Below, in pieces: positions 30,901-42,672 of a stretch of DNA of 64,000 bases (position 1 is its first letter; each line of letters begins with the position of its first letter). The notes beneath the pieces are model-generated. The model saw nothing but the letters and a program-made list of their open reading frames with translations, was not told the DNA's origin and ran no database searches. The translations under genes and the position numbers were made by a program. Source of the stretch: Helicoverpa zea (Eukaryota; Arthropoda; Insecta; Lepidoptera; Noctuidae). The stretch spans positions 9,052,001-9,116,000 of the forward strand of contig NC_061482.1 of NCBI RefSeq assembly GCF_022581195.2, given 5' to 3'.

Positions 30901-33900
30901 GTTACAATGTGACTTCATTGCCTCGAATTATTGTCTAAAGCCCTTTGTAGTCGTTCTGATTTCCCCTTGGTTTCAAACTTCCACAAATGTAAGCTTAGAT
31001 AAGTTTCGATTGATACGCGTCAGTTGCCACAAATATTCGCCTTAGCAGAGCGTATTTCTTTAGCGTCATAATGCATATATTCCATTCCAAACGACAAAAA
31101 AGACTGCAAACCAAAATACCCACTTAGAATCAAATGCATAACTATACAAGCTGTTGATTTGCATTTGTGCCATAGTTCAGGAGGAGGACATACAATACGT
31201 ATATAATCGATTGGAATTACAGTAGATGGGAAATAACTAATATGCACTGCTTTTTTTGTCATTGTAATGTCGTGGTATTTCAGAAGTAATCCAATTTTAT
31301 GAATGAAATTTATGAGTGATCGTTGCGTATGCTTTGTGTTTGCGTTTGTGTGAGGGCGCAGCGCGGTTTTAAGGCCATTAACACACGCGCCAAGTTTAAA
31401 TAAGGCTAGATGACATTTACGGAATTCCGAAAAAAAATTAAAGAAAAAAAATTACGTACCAATTTTTTTATTGATTTGGGTCGAGAATCATTAGCAGAAT
31501 TACCTCCTTGAATATGGCACGGATGCAAATCAACAGCTTGTATAATACTTAGTTCTTGTCAAATATTTGTGAGAATCTATCCATGACCAAAATTCTAATT
31601 CATTGGCAAAGGGCCAACTGGATATAGTTAATGTTCTTAGTAACATTCGTTTCTGAATGTCATGATCACTTATTTATCAAGAGCACAATAATAGGACAAA
31701 CCACACATTCTGTTATTTTTTTTTAATTCCTGCCATCTAAACTTCTAAATACATATTATGTAAGAGCCAATACCTATAACTTTTATTAAATACTATTTCA
31801 GGTGGTCCTAATGGTGGAAAGCATGTCACCGACGTGACCAATGCCTCTAGAACTATGATGATGAATATTGAGAATTTGAATTGGGATCCTTTGTTATTGA
31901 AGTTCTTTGAAGTTCCTAAGAGTGTTTTACCTGAAATAAGGTCCAGTTCAGAGGTATACACAATACTATTACCACACATTTATAGTTTAGTACTAATCAG
32001 TTTAGTATGTACTAATCAATTCAGTACTAATCCTTATTTATTTCATTCAATAATATAAACGCGAAAGTGAGTTTATGTGTTTGTCACGCTTTCACGCTAA
32101 AGTGGCTGAAAAAATTAAGGCGAAAGTGTCGTTGAAAGTGATGCAAAATTATGGTTAGCAGAGGGAGCAATGTCAACGAGTTTCTTACTCTACTGTCACA
32201 AAAAAAACATACCGGCAGTCAAGAGTAACATGGGTTTTATTATTATATCCGGGTAGTCGAGGTTAGGTAGACAACAGGGTCAAGACGATTTGCTCTGCAG
32301 TCGACGTAGTTCCAATACTAAATAGTAATTAAGAACTAATTAGGATTCCGTACCCAAAGGGTAAAACGGGACCCTATTGTTTTCGCTCCTCTTTCCGTCT
32401 TTCCATCCGTCACCAGGCCGTATCTCATGAACCGTGATAGTTAGAAAGTTGAAATTTTCACAGATGATGTATTTCTGTTGCCTTGTTGTTGAAAACTAGA
32501 ATAAAATAAATATTTTGGGTAGCTCCCATACAACAAACGTGATTTTTTTGTCCGTTTTATAAATAATGGTACGGAACCCTTCCTGCGCGAGTCCGACTCG
32601 CACTTGGCCGGTTTTTTTTATTTTCTTGATTTGTCCTTTTCAATCTTTTCATTATCAACCAGTGTTACCGGAGAGGACCCCCTTCTCATCAGGTTGCCAG
32701 GCAATGCCACGTAACTAGGTTAATGTAAAGGAAATCTCCATGTTAAACTCTGGTACTCATCTGCTTGTGGTTAGACTTGTAGCTGATCCCAACATAATAG
32801 GCAGATATTCAGAATAATGGATATTGTTGGATGTTTCAGGTGTATGGTTACATAGCTGACGGACCAATAAAAGGTACCCCCATAGCGGGCTGTCTTGGAG
32901 ACCAGCAGGCGGCCTTAGTTGGGCAAATGTGCTTACAGAAAGGCCAAGCAAAAGCAACTTATGGAACTGGTTGCTTTGTACTTTATAACACTGGCGACAT
33001 TCGCGTTAACTCTGCCAGGGGTCTTTTGACCACTGTCGCCTATCAACTAGGAAGTAATAGCCAACCATTTTACGCCTTGGAAGGATCGGTAAATGACATT
33101 TTATTTAAATAATAGGCATGATGACAAATTTTTAAATTCCTTTGTATGATGTAGGTATACGTCTATTTTATATGAAAAATTATTAATTTTAAGAAAATGC
33201 GAAGTTTTTTTATCAAATAATTGCATTTTTCTCTGTCCACTTTGAATCCGGCGCGAAAACGCTTGTCAGTGTCATGTCGTCACTTGTGACGTCACGACTG
33301 AAATTATAAGACGCAAGTAAACAACGCTCGTGCAATAATTAAGTTTTTTGTGTTATTAAATATGAATTCGAAAGGGCATAGGTGTTGTGGGGTCCCCCAG
33401 TGTAAGAACACATCCAAAACAACTCCTGATGAGTTATTTGTGTACGTTCCTCACAATAAAAAAATACGAAACAAGTGGCTTAAACTTGCAAGGCGAGATT
33501 CAAAAGCAATATTGCCCAGGGTACAACTTTATTTTTGTGAAGATCACTTTGATGTAAGTTATTACATAGTTCTCTAGATTCTAGCTTAGTTTATAATGTA
33601 AATAACTATTTCGAGGTTAGGTTTTATCTCTCATTGTTTTTTAATTAAACTAGTATACTTACATGGAAGTTTTAACATTTCTAAATTCAGCTGAACAAAA
33701 ATCTTTATTTGATGCCAAAAACTTTCCCAGCATTATGATATCAATTCTAGGCAAATTAGCGCTGTTTGCCTTGATAAATCCGGGCTCCATAACTCGTGTT
33801 ATAAACAATTAATTAATTAAAAACAAAGATCGCAGTGGAAGTTCACAATAACGAAATGTGACGTTCGCGCGCTTTCGCGCGAGTTGTTTTGAGAAATGAC

Positions 33901-36126
33901 GTCACGAGCTCTGATTGGTGTTCAAGATATCATGGCGGATTGCCTTATTTCGTAATTTTATTTTATAAAAATACATATTAATCACATTATTAATAAAGAA
34001 AACAATGCGCGTTTTATATTCCAAGCTTCAAGTTTAATTTAATAAATATATTATTTTAATGATTTTTGATTACTGTCATCATGCCTATTGCTAAAGAAAA
34101 AAAAAATCTAATAATAATTATTATTGGTTAGTATGTATGTCCCATCATGGTGTTTGTAAAACACGTAGTTGAATATAGAATTGTTACGCAGAATTTAAAT
34201 TGTATGTTACAGGTAGCTGTCGCTGGAGCAGCATTAGGGTGGCTAAGAGATAACATTGGTCTTCTAGAAAGCGCTAAGGATTCACAAGGGCTAGCAGAGA
34301 AAGCAACCGATAATGGCAGTGTTGTATTTGTGCCAGCTTTTAGTGGCCTGTATGCCCCGTACTGGCGTCAAGATGCGAGAGGGTATGTTTTTAACATTTA
34401 ACCTTTTAAGCGCTTGGCTAAATATCAATTTCCGTGACCCTAGCGCGCGGCTAAAAATCGACTTACTACTTACTTATTATTATTTTTTTTTAATGCTTAG
34501 AGCTATGAAACATAATTTGAAGTAATTGTTGTAAATAATCGATCTATTATAATAATAATTTTAGCTGTACCACGCAGTTAATTACAAAATTATAACGAAA
34601 AAATGTGCATGTTCTTAGTCGTAGAAATACGACACGCGCGCTAGGGACACGGAAACATGTGTTAAAGGAGTTCAAAAATATTTTGGATGATATATTTTCT
34701 TTTTATAAGAGTTAATCGTTTTTCAGTGTAATATGTGGCATTTCTGAAGATACGAACTCAAACCACATCGTTAAAGCAGCCCTGGAAGCCGTTTGTTTTC
34801 AAGTGCGTGATATTTTGGACGCTATGAACGAGGATTGCGGGATACCTCTTCAACTATTGAAGGTAATGATTTTTCAATGGTTCAGAATTATTCACGACAT
34901 GTGTTTTTTTATGTTTTCTTATGTGTTGTTTTAGCTACCGGCATTGACTATTCTTTGCGCTCGTCTTTTACCGGGTATTTATTAACACATTTATGGGCTG
35001 TTAAAAATCAGTTTTAGTATTCAGCAAAGTCACTTTTTGTCGAATTTAACAGAAATATTTTCTTTCTTTGACAGACTGTGTCGTTTAGTTTGAAATTCAT
35101 TATATCCTGGTCAATTCGTAACCTATAAGATAAGGATACCCACCCAGATAAGGGAATTAGTTTCCACGGGTCGCGAGTGATCACGGGAAACAGCTATATT
35201 CCATCTGCAACTCCATTAAACTAGCGCGGTTATTAACGCTGAATTGTTCTCTGTATGAGAAGAAGCCCGTACCAAGCAGTGGGACGATAAAAAGACTAAT
35301 GATGATGATACTCCTTTTACTTTAGCATTAGACAGAAGGGTAAAAAAGTTCATTTTGCAATAACAAAAAATAATTGGAAAAAAGGTGCTGATGAATTGAG
35401 AACTTCCTCCTTTTTGGGAATTCAATTAAAAATGACAGGAAACAATTGCTACAGACAAGAATTTGTGTAGAGTTCAATACTTATAATGAATTTGAGTAAC
35501 ACTTATCATACTTAGTAATTTAACCATCTACGTCCTGAAATACAGGGCTTTGTTTTAATGCAGTTTTAAAGAAGCAGGGGTGGACAGTACCAGGAACGTT
35601 TTCACGTCACTATAATTCTACCAAATGCTTAATTTTACCTATTCCCTTCATAAGTTGTGGCAGCACGCATTGCACTACATTGTTATTACAAGAAGACACA
35701 TTTCATTGATTAAATGTCTGACCTTAATTGAAAACAAAAAAGGTCTCATTCTTCTGCTTCTACGAGCCCCTTTTTTCTTCTAATGTTCAAATAAACAGAG
35801 TGTAGATAGTTTTAAAATAATATTTATAATACTTGTGATTTGATTTGTTTCAGGTCGATGGTGGTATGACTTCCAATGCCTTAGTCATGCAAATGCAAGC
35901 TGATTTAATTGGTATTAATGTCATACGGGCTGGATTCACTGAAAGTACAGCGTTAGGAGCAGCACTCGTTGCTTATTGGGGTGTCGAACCTTCCAAACAG
36001 GGTTCAGCTATACCGATGACAAGTGGTACCACATATTCATCTCTCATTACCGATGACGAGCGTGATATGAGATACAAGCAGTGGAAAATGGCTGTAGACA
36101 GGTCTTTAGGATGGGAGCAAAACTAA
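27970..36126 (+). CDS. Gk: Glycerol kinase (ATP:glycerol 3-phosphotransferase), eight exons
   Basis: Exons 27970..28212, 28821..28994, 30290..30437, 31802..31953, 32840..33088, 34213..34382, 34727..34862, 35854..36126 give 514 residues; all borders are GT-AG and phases agree. It phosphorylates glycerol to sn-glycerol 3-phosphate for lipid and energy metabolism. FGGY-kinase hallmarks are present: GAIDEGTSSAR (12 to 22), TNQRET with the glycerol-contacting R92/E93, SPYFSAVKLRW with Y149, catalytic Asp in CLGDQQAALVGQ (D260), YGTGCF, and the C-terminal nucleotide-site motif VDGGMTSN (425 to 432) followed by GFTESTALGAA. Length fits the family (about 500 to 550). No membrane anchor is evident. 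The 5' flank is taken up by a Harbinger element, and the introns contain a SINE, a LINE tail, a dispersed repeat and a THAP-bearing remnant. The gene looks functional. Confidence 0.95.
28565..28775 (+). mobile_element. SINE family A copy in Gk intron 1
   Basis: Shares GTTACGGGTAGTCAGA, GCCAGTAAGTCTGACA, GTAACTGGGTTGAGGAG and CAGCTGCATC with copies at 41868 and, inverted, 58240. It ends in AAAAGGCTG and a GATGA run, as the others do. Confidence 0.8.
30438..31801 (+). other. Gk intron 3
   Basis: 1,364-bp intron. I recognise no element in it, although its middle (about 30700..31480) is GC-richer and may be an old insertion. Confidence 0.4.
32341..32620 (-). repeat. Dispersed lepidopteran repeat (family B) in Gk intron 4
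   Basis: Inverted relative to the copy at 40380..40871. Shared blocks: CCGTACCCAAAGGGTAAAAC, GGGACCCTATTG, CATGAACCGTGATAGTTAG, TTGAAATTTTCACAGAT and CTTGGCCGGTTTTTT. Probably a LINE tail or SINE; class not resolved. Confidence 0.75.
33111..34089 (+). mobile_element. TIR-bounded remnant with a THAP exon in Gk intron 5
   Basis: A perfect 16-bp inverted repeat, AATAGGCATGATGACA at 33111..33126 and its reverse complement at 34074..34089, brackets 979 bp within the 1,124-bp intron. I see no clear 8-bp target duplication, though TA flanking is possible if the ends are two to four bases inward. The interior carries a THAP-domain exon with a splice donor and nothing else recognisable. THAP domains are found at the N-terminus of P-element-type transposases, so I infer a P-like deletion derivative. 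Confidence 0.55.
33362..33553 (+). pseudogene. Orphan THAP zinc-finger exon
   Basis: ATG at 33362; 64 codons to a consensus splice donor (GTAAGT) at 33554. The pattern matches a THAP C2CH finger: CCGVPQC at the start, NKWLKLARRD in the middle with the conserved Trp, and FCEDHFD at the end. No partner exon with a catalytic domain lies between here and Gk exon 6. It is on the same strand as Gk, so it could in principle be spliced into Gk transcripts, although no matching acceptor phase was tested. It is intact as a reading frame but an incomplete gene. Confidence 0.75.
34863..35853 (+). other. Gk intron 7 with a LINE/SINE tail fragment
   Basis: At about 35240..35311 there is a piece resembling lepidopteran LINE tails (GAGAAGAAGCCCGTACCAAG, then CAGTGGGACGATAAAAAGAC and GATGATGAT). 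The rest shows nothing I recognise. Confidence 0.5.
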
Positions 36127-36850
36127 AAACAATAGAAGAAGCCTTATACGAAACCGGACAAGTTCCAATTGAAAGCAATAATACAAAACAGACAGATCAC
36201 ATATTTTATATAGTAATTTACTGTACGACACAGATACAGCTTTACATATTTAAGGCCTTTTTATAACCATATCTCTACGAATAATACCTATATACTGTTA
36301 AGTGCTATACGTTATAAAAATCGCTTAAACGCTTGCGTTAGTAGTAAGTAATCTATGTTACTCAGCTTACGGCTACGGTTTTATTTCATTGGGATTGTTT
36401 TCTAAGATCATTCAATTTTTTCTGCTTTTCGTTAGTAATTCAAGTACATAAAAAATTTTAAACATGCCATTGTTACAATATGAATGTTACATGTACAGTT
36501 AATTTATATTTTTGTAAACAAAAAGTTGATTTGCGGCCTACAGACAGGAACTCGTGCAAGAACTAAAGCTATTTAAAATATTCGTCCGGTCACTCCTGGT
36601 CAACGTGGGTTAGCAGAAACATTAGGTACCATCAAAAGCGAGCTCACAGTGTTTTTCCCATACATAAAGTAGGTACAACTATCTAACTATGGTCTTTCTC
36701 CACGAACTCAAAATTACTCTAATATTTAATGTGCGAAAAATATTAATAAAATACTTCATTCTTATATTGCTTGAAAGTGCATACCAAACAATTCACGCCT
36801 AAATAAAAATACTTTTTACTTTTGTCCTACTATACGTTTTAAAATTCAAC
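36127..36850 (+). other. Glycerol kinase 3' UTR region
   Basis: Follows the Gk stop codon. AATAAA-type signals occur at about 36744 and 36802; either could end the transcript. No other gene is seen. Confidence 0.5.
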
Positions 36851-39229
36851 ATTCAACTCAAATTGAAGACAAACTCCAAACGAATTTATTCAAAGTAGGT
36901 ATAGTAGGACTATTTTCCTATCCAGTACTTACCTAGCAGTGTCATGTTTCAACTACCGAGATGAAAAATATACAGTCAAATGATACAATTGAGTCGCTTG
37001 AGGATGACTCACGTCACGACATATAATTTTGTCAGCTGATGCCATCCCACGCACAAGTTGTTATCCCTGTGGACCAGGAGGAGTGTGCCAGACTATAGCC
37101 ACATACACGTGAGAGCAAGTTCTATCGCTCCTACCTGTTGTACCTACACGATACGTTTAACGTATTTGCGGTATATTTACATTCCATGCTATTTAATAGC
37201 TTGATTCGGCGTACCTTTTAATTATAATCGTACAAAATATCTGTGATCAAATAACGTAGGTACCTATTTAACTTACAATATCAGCGCTCGAAGTGAACAG
37301 TTTGTGTTGTTATTGACTTAGTACTAGCGATAAACTATAAAATGTTATACGCTGACAATTTTTTGTTAAAGAAAATAAGTTTCAAGTTATAAGCTGATAC
37401 ATTATGGCGTATAAATCCTAAGGTAGTGATTCGCGGGCGCGGGTGAGTGTGGTCGACTTGACTATAAATTGGATGGAATTCACCAACCGATTTCTTCCTT
37501 TATTTATTTCTTGCACACCAATTCTCATTTTTTTCATCTGCCACTTACCTATATGAGCATGTATGAGTTTTCGTTTAAAAATAAGTGATCGTCGTCCATT
37601 TTATCAAACGCTGACGCGCAAACGCCTTGCGGTTTATATGTAAACACGAAATCGAATCAGCTGTGGCGCATTTAGCAATCGCAGAGCCTATAACAAAGTT
37701 AACGCGAGGCCTTAATTCACCGACAATTTCGACGTCTATTTTTCTTAAAACAATTGTTTTTATTTTAAATCAAAGCAATCACAATACACTTTGGTCATGA
37801 ACTGCTTTGATTTTATTGCGTCGCTGGTATAGGTTCCTTTCCAGTACCTACCTAGTTAGATACATTACAAATTCTTGCGTAAAGGGTTTCGAAGCCACCA
37901 TAATAAAGTGCTAGTTCCTACAGGGTCAATTTCCCTTAATGTTAGGTATATAACTAATGTAACACGCAGTGCGTATCCTATACCTACGTAATATATGTAC
38001 TTGTACTAAGGCGGACCCTAGACCTACAATAACATTGTGCACATAGACATCAATTTGGCACAATAGCCTAATGTTGCGCAGTACAAATGTTCGTCTGGGG
38101 AGCGCTTACTATTTAAGATTAGAACAATACTATTGAACTACCGTCAATTAATAAATTATATAATAATTTTAGTATACAGATTAACTATTGTTGGTTAATC
38201 CAGGAGTTTTATATTTTATACGAAGAGACAGTTGCATGCACAACGAGAAATACTGAAATGCTTAAGGCAACTAATATTAATTAGGTATAATATGTCTACG
38301 CGTAACCGACTAACGCCTATTTTCACCGATAGCATAAACGCCAGTTTTCTTAAAACAACTTGTTAAATTGAACGTATAAATTCATACTAAACAACTGTAT
38401 AGGCACTAAGAAAACAGTTGTTTTAAGAAAACTGACGTTTATGTTGTCGATTGTCGATGGGCTGAGGCCTAAGCACGCATTGCGAGTGTCTGGCCCGTAC
38501 AATGTGAGGTATAACTGAATATCTTCTCCGGTGGACATATTTATACGGGTACGGGTTCGGTTGTCGAAGTGGGAAAAGTATACCTGTGGCTTGATTCTGC
38601 TAATTAAATAGTGTGACAGTTGGATAACAATTGAATCTCAATAGCAGTTTTAACCTTAGCGAGTATTCTGCTACTAATGTAAAACCAGTCGTATTCCAAT
38701 GACATTTCATGGTTTGCCATTGGTCTATGGGGTAGTTTGCTCTGCAATCGGACCTAAATCATTTGCAGACAATATGATCCATTATTGAATCACAGAAAAG
38801 GATGAAAACAAAAAAATGCGGAATGCCACATATGCTTCAATTGTAATTGAATCTTAGTTGGATATCAATCGTATGTTGCTCAAGTAAAATTAGCAGAATT
38901 AAGCCCCTGGAGAGAGAAGTGGACAAGGAGTCATAAAAATCATGTGCTTTCTAATATTATACTACGAAGAAACATCGTATTTATTGTAACATTGAATTAA
39001 TCATATTTGTTATTCAATATTGATATACTAGATTAGGCATTAGAAATAGATACCTATAATGTAGATAAGAGCGTAGGTATTAGATCATTGTTGGGATTTA
39101 GTGTTTGAATATCATATGGACATTTAGATTTGGTGTTTTAATAGACGCTATTGTCATTGTTTTCATTTTAGTTGGTTGTAACTATATTAATATAATAAAC
39201 TACTAAGTAAAAAAACTATTGTTTGCTTT
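36851..39229. other. Intergenic, no gene recognised
   Basis: AT-rich sequence with short open frames only. It contains the hairpin described at 38322..38460. A related block with CTTAAAACAATTGTTTT lies at about 37742. Confidence 0.4.
38322..38460. repeat. Hairpin / small MITE-like inverted repeat
   Basis: Left arm near 38332..38362 (ATAAACGCCAGTTTTCTTAA then AACAAC) and right arm near 38412..38443 are reverse complements over about 28 bp with one or two mismatches; weaker matching continues outward. Loop about 50 bp. No coding. Confidence 0.6.
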
Positions 39230-39517
39230 CATTGTCTCGGGTTCGAATCACAGGTCGATCCGAAATCGCTTTGTGGATTTATGAAACTTTCACAATTCAG
39301 CCAGGAATCTGAAAGTCAGTGATGCGTCGGTCCTGCGCCTGGTCTCTCTCCAGTTCTGTCGGATTGCCGTCCCATCGCTGTATGAGAGTGAAGTAAGGGA
39401 TAGGGAGTACCTGTGTCTGCACTAACGCTTATGCCCTAAGATATGTTCTGCGAAGCTGGTTGATCTTGTATGAGTAGCCTCTGTTGTCGAAATCGCCCTT
39501 AGGCGCCATTATTATTA
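39230..39517 (+). mobile_element. tRNA-related SINE (box B retained)
   Basis: A pol III box-B-like motif GGGTTCGAATCAC lies near 39239..39251, then a body without coding and an ATT-rich end (CCATTATTATTATCC). Box A is not evident, so the 5' part is lost or diverged. No other copy in the window. Confidence 0.5.
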
Positions 39518-39975
39518 TCCTTTACTGCAAACTAATACATTCTAACATAAAATGCGGATAATGTGATGAAATGCTAGCTGTTAACCCGCGGGGTTACATC
39601 CGCGCCTCGACGGAATTACATCCTGCACTGGATACGCAGAAACCTACGTAGGTACTTTCTTAGGCTCTAGCTGAACATCTTATTTGTGTGGGTCAAAATG
39701 GCGGGTGTATCGTAAATAAGGGATGAAATGGATTTCTACGGTTTCTTTACATTTGTTAGAGGGATGTACCTCGAAAAATGTAATTTGAAAATATAATGCA
39801 ATTAGAAATAAATACTCCTACTGTTCTCTAATAGCAAAACTATTAAACATTACGAATGTGTATTTTGCTCTCACTGAAGTGTAGCTGCTGGATTACTTAT
39901 TTCTAATAGAGACCAGCGATTATTGATAACAGTGCTTTTCAACAGTGAAATAATTCAATATATAAAGCCTACTAG

Positions 39976-40155
39976 TCCTATTAATACTATACTTACATCT
40001 GAAAGTTTGTGCGAATGTATGTTTGTTATTCTTTCACGCACAAACGGCTGGACCGATTTGGTTAAAATTGGGTATGTAGATAGATGATATCCTGGGTTAA
40101 CATATAGACTTTTTATCACTCACGCCACGCGGGCGAAGCCGCGAGCTGATGCTAG
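39976..40155 (+). mobile_element. Short Helitron-like non-autonomous element (180 bp)
   Basis: Begins TCCTATTAATAC and ends in CTAG (40152..40155) followed by T. The hairpin CGCGG-GCGAAG-CCGCG sits shortly before the end. The interior has the GAATGTATGTTTGTTATTC and GGACCGATTTGGTTAAAAT blocks common to lepidopteran elements of this kind. Confidence 0.6.
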
Positions 40156-40379
40156 TACCTAACTAGTAAAACTAACAATATTTCTCACGCAGATATGGAT
40201 TCCGCGTTAATCACCATGATTGTTCAATGGTGATTTCAGACTGAGGTATATCTAATCCAGATTTCCTTGAGATGTTTCCCTTCGTATTTAATCAGTCATT
40301 GGTGTCCAATATATACCTACTTGAAAACCAATACAACTTTTCTAAGTTTGTAGTAGATAGGTAGGTACCTATACTACGT

Positions 40380-40871
40380 TAAAAAACCGGCCAAGTGCGA
40401 GTAGGTACGCACACAAAAATCCGCAAAAACGAGACTTAACTAATAATGAAAATGTATACGTTCCTAGACGACTTTTTAAGAAAAGATTTTGAAATACGAT
40501 TATCTTGAAACGGGTTAACTTTTGCCCAGTGTACCTATGCCATGGTCAAATTTGTCCATATTGGCCTATACTATCACCTCATGAAAGGATACGCACGACT
40601 TACAAGTTACCCTGTATATTTATGGATATCGAGCAAAAATGAGCAAAAAAATCAAGTCTGTTGTATGGGAGACCCCCAAAATATTTATTTTATTCTAGTT
40701 TTCAGTATTTGTTATTATAGCGGCAACAGTAATACATAATCTGTGAAAATTTCAACTCTAACTATCACGGTTCATGAGATACAGCCTGGCGACAGACGGA
40801 CGGACGGACAGAGGAGCGAAAACAATAGGGTCCCGTTTTACCCTTAACCCTTTGGGTACGGAACCCTAAAA
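40380..40871 (+). repeat. Dispersed lepidopteran repeat, family B copy
   Basis: Begins AAAAAACCGGCCAAGTGCGA and ends GTACGGAACCCTAAAAAGG. The right half mirrors the copy in Gk intron 4. The left half holds about 200 bp not present in that copy. Confidence 0.75.
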
Positions 40872-40922
40872 AGGAGACCACCTGAGTACATCGGCAATCT
40901 GATGTAGGTACTCAATCTCGAT

Positions 40923-41072
40923 ATACCCCGAAAAAGGCCCAGAGGCAGGCCAAAAGTGCGGTGGTCGAGTGTCTTAAAGAAAGACACGAAAATCTGCGAA
41001 CTTGAAGAAGATGTCCTGGTTAGAGCAAACGCAAAAGCACGTCGTTGGACTATTTATTTTTCACATCTTAAA
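40923..41072 (+). pseudogene. LINE reverse-transcriptase C-terminal fragment
   Basis: One frame reads RKRPRGRPKVRWSSVLKKD and continues to ANAKARRWTIYFSHL. The RGRPxxRW pattern with a downstream W is typical of the end of some LINE RT proteins (RTE-like and others). No upstream RT sequence is attached, so it is a decayed remnant. Confidence 0.5.
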
Positions 41073-41443
41073 TATAAAATTGTTGTTAAATTGTAAATAA
41101 TGCCCCAAAGTCATATTTAGTAATTCGTTGGTCAGATAAGTACCAAAACCAATTGCATTAGTGGATATTTCGTATTTGGCAATTCATCGTTTACAGAACT
41201 GATAATCCGAAGCTATTTATTGTTACGGCAGCTTTATTTATATTACATTGATTGTCGTTTAATTGCGGCAATTCTTAGTATTTATCGTTTAATTCAGCAT
41301 TTCAGTGCTATTAAGAGTTCAAAATTGCTGTGTGAAATTGCTATTGACCTTAATAGCATTCCCTAGATGGATGGGACTGGTTCGAGTTTATTCCTGCCTA
41401 TGGCTATTAATTCTTAATGTTATATCATGGCACAGAGAGAGGC

Positions 41444-41725
41444 AGAGAGGACAGCCTTTTTTTTTTTTTTTTTATCGACGTAAAATCATCAAATGACCCC
41501 TCCCGCTGTGGGTTAGCAGCGGTGAGGGAGTGTCAGACTCTTACTGACTAAAATCGTCGTGTTCCGTCATAGGCCTTTTATGTACCAGGGCCGCGGTATC
41601 TCTTTCGAACAACCCGCAGCCCCGGCAGGCCTTGGCCCTGCTGGGCCCCGCTGGGGTTGCTGACATCTCTTTGAGGAGCGCGTGGAACAACGCGCGCCGT
41701 CGACACGGGTAGAGAGGACAGCCTT
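41444..41725 (-). mobile_element. Retroposed LINE tail or SINE with a 15-bp target duplication
   Basis: AGAGAGGACAGCCTT occurs at 41444..41458 and exactly again at 41711..41725. The 252-bp insert starts on the plus strand with a T run (41459..41473), i.e. a poly-A tail on the minus strand. The body is GC-rich (41500..41705) with no long ORF. It resembles the 3' UTR of an R1- or Jockey-type LINE, but a SINE is possible. Confidence 0.85.
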
Positions 41726-41867
41726 AAAGAAGATTTTGGTATGGTACCTATATAATGTTTTAATAATACCGAGAAACTTCAGTGTAATTTGATTTTCTTA
41801 CGTAGCTAGGCACTTCATATTTATATTTTTTCTTCTTTCCATCATTCATGTCATCTGAACATATTTG

Positions 41868-42075
41868 AAAGTCGTAACGGATAGTCAGAAGCCAGTGAGC
41901 CTTACAACCAGTATTACTTAGTGGTAGGTAGATATTGTGTTGCCCAGGTAACTGGGTTGAGAAGATCAAATAGGTAGTCGCTCTTTGTAAAACACTGGTA
42001 CTCAGCTGCATCAGGTAAGATAGGAAGCTAACCCAAACTTATTCGGGAAAAGGCCAGGCTGATGATGATGTAGCA
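41868..42075 (+). mobile_element. SINE family A copy
   Basis: Shares GTCGTAACGGATAGTCAGAA, CCCAGGTAACTGGGTTGAGA, CTCAGCTGCATC and AAAAGGCCAGGCTGATGATG with the other copies. Confidence 0.8.
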
Positions 42076-42264
42076 GATACGAAGGTTAGGTTAGTCTTCC
42101 CCTTAAAGCGTTTGACACAAAGTAGGATCTTACTCAAATCCTACTAAAACTTCATATACAAGTTTGCCAAGACATTATTATTATAGCTCGCAATGTGAAA
42201 AAGTAATCAGTTTCCTACGTATATGCCTAGCCATAGATCTATAAGCCCTAAGATGAAAGACCTG

Positions 42265-42672
42265 ATGTAGATAATGTGAAGGCCGCACGGAAAAAGTTAA
42301 CAAACTTGTCAGTGTATCTAACAATCTTGTGCAGGAGACTTCATATGTTGGTTGACAAGCCCAGCATTACGTCAGATTTTATAAACCACCAGTCCTTGCT
42401 AAAGAAAACCAGATTCCTGCCTTGGACGATTCGCGAGGCTATTGAAATTAAAAAATGCAAGCCGAAAACTGCCAGACCTGAGGATCGAGTACCTAAGCTG
42501 GATTTGCGTTAATCGGGTTGTCAATAATCAACTGACTCAATAAATTAATCAAGTGAGTAGCTGTTTGTAACAATAATACTATCAGGACGACCAACACTTT
42601 AATCTGTCCGTGACCATGGATGCTGTAAAAGATCCGAAACGTCGTGCGTCGGGATTAAATAATCAAATCAAA
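42265..42672 (+). pseudogene. Possible Penelope-like element 3' remnant
   Basis: The open frame to 42512 ends in FLPWTIREAIEIKKCKP, resembling the RxxREAIEIxK pattern near the C-terminus of GIY-YIG-bearing Penelope-like proteins. About 100 bp on, GATCCGAAACGTCGTGCGTC is the kind of block seen in their terminal repeats. The catalytic GIY-YIG core and RT are absent. A hint, not a firm call. Confidence 0.4.
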
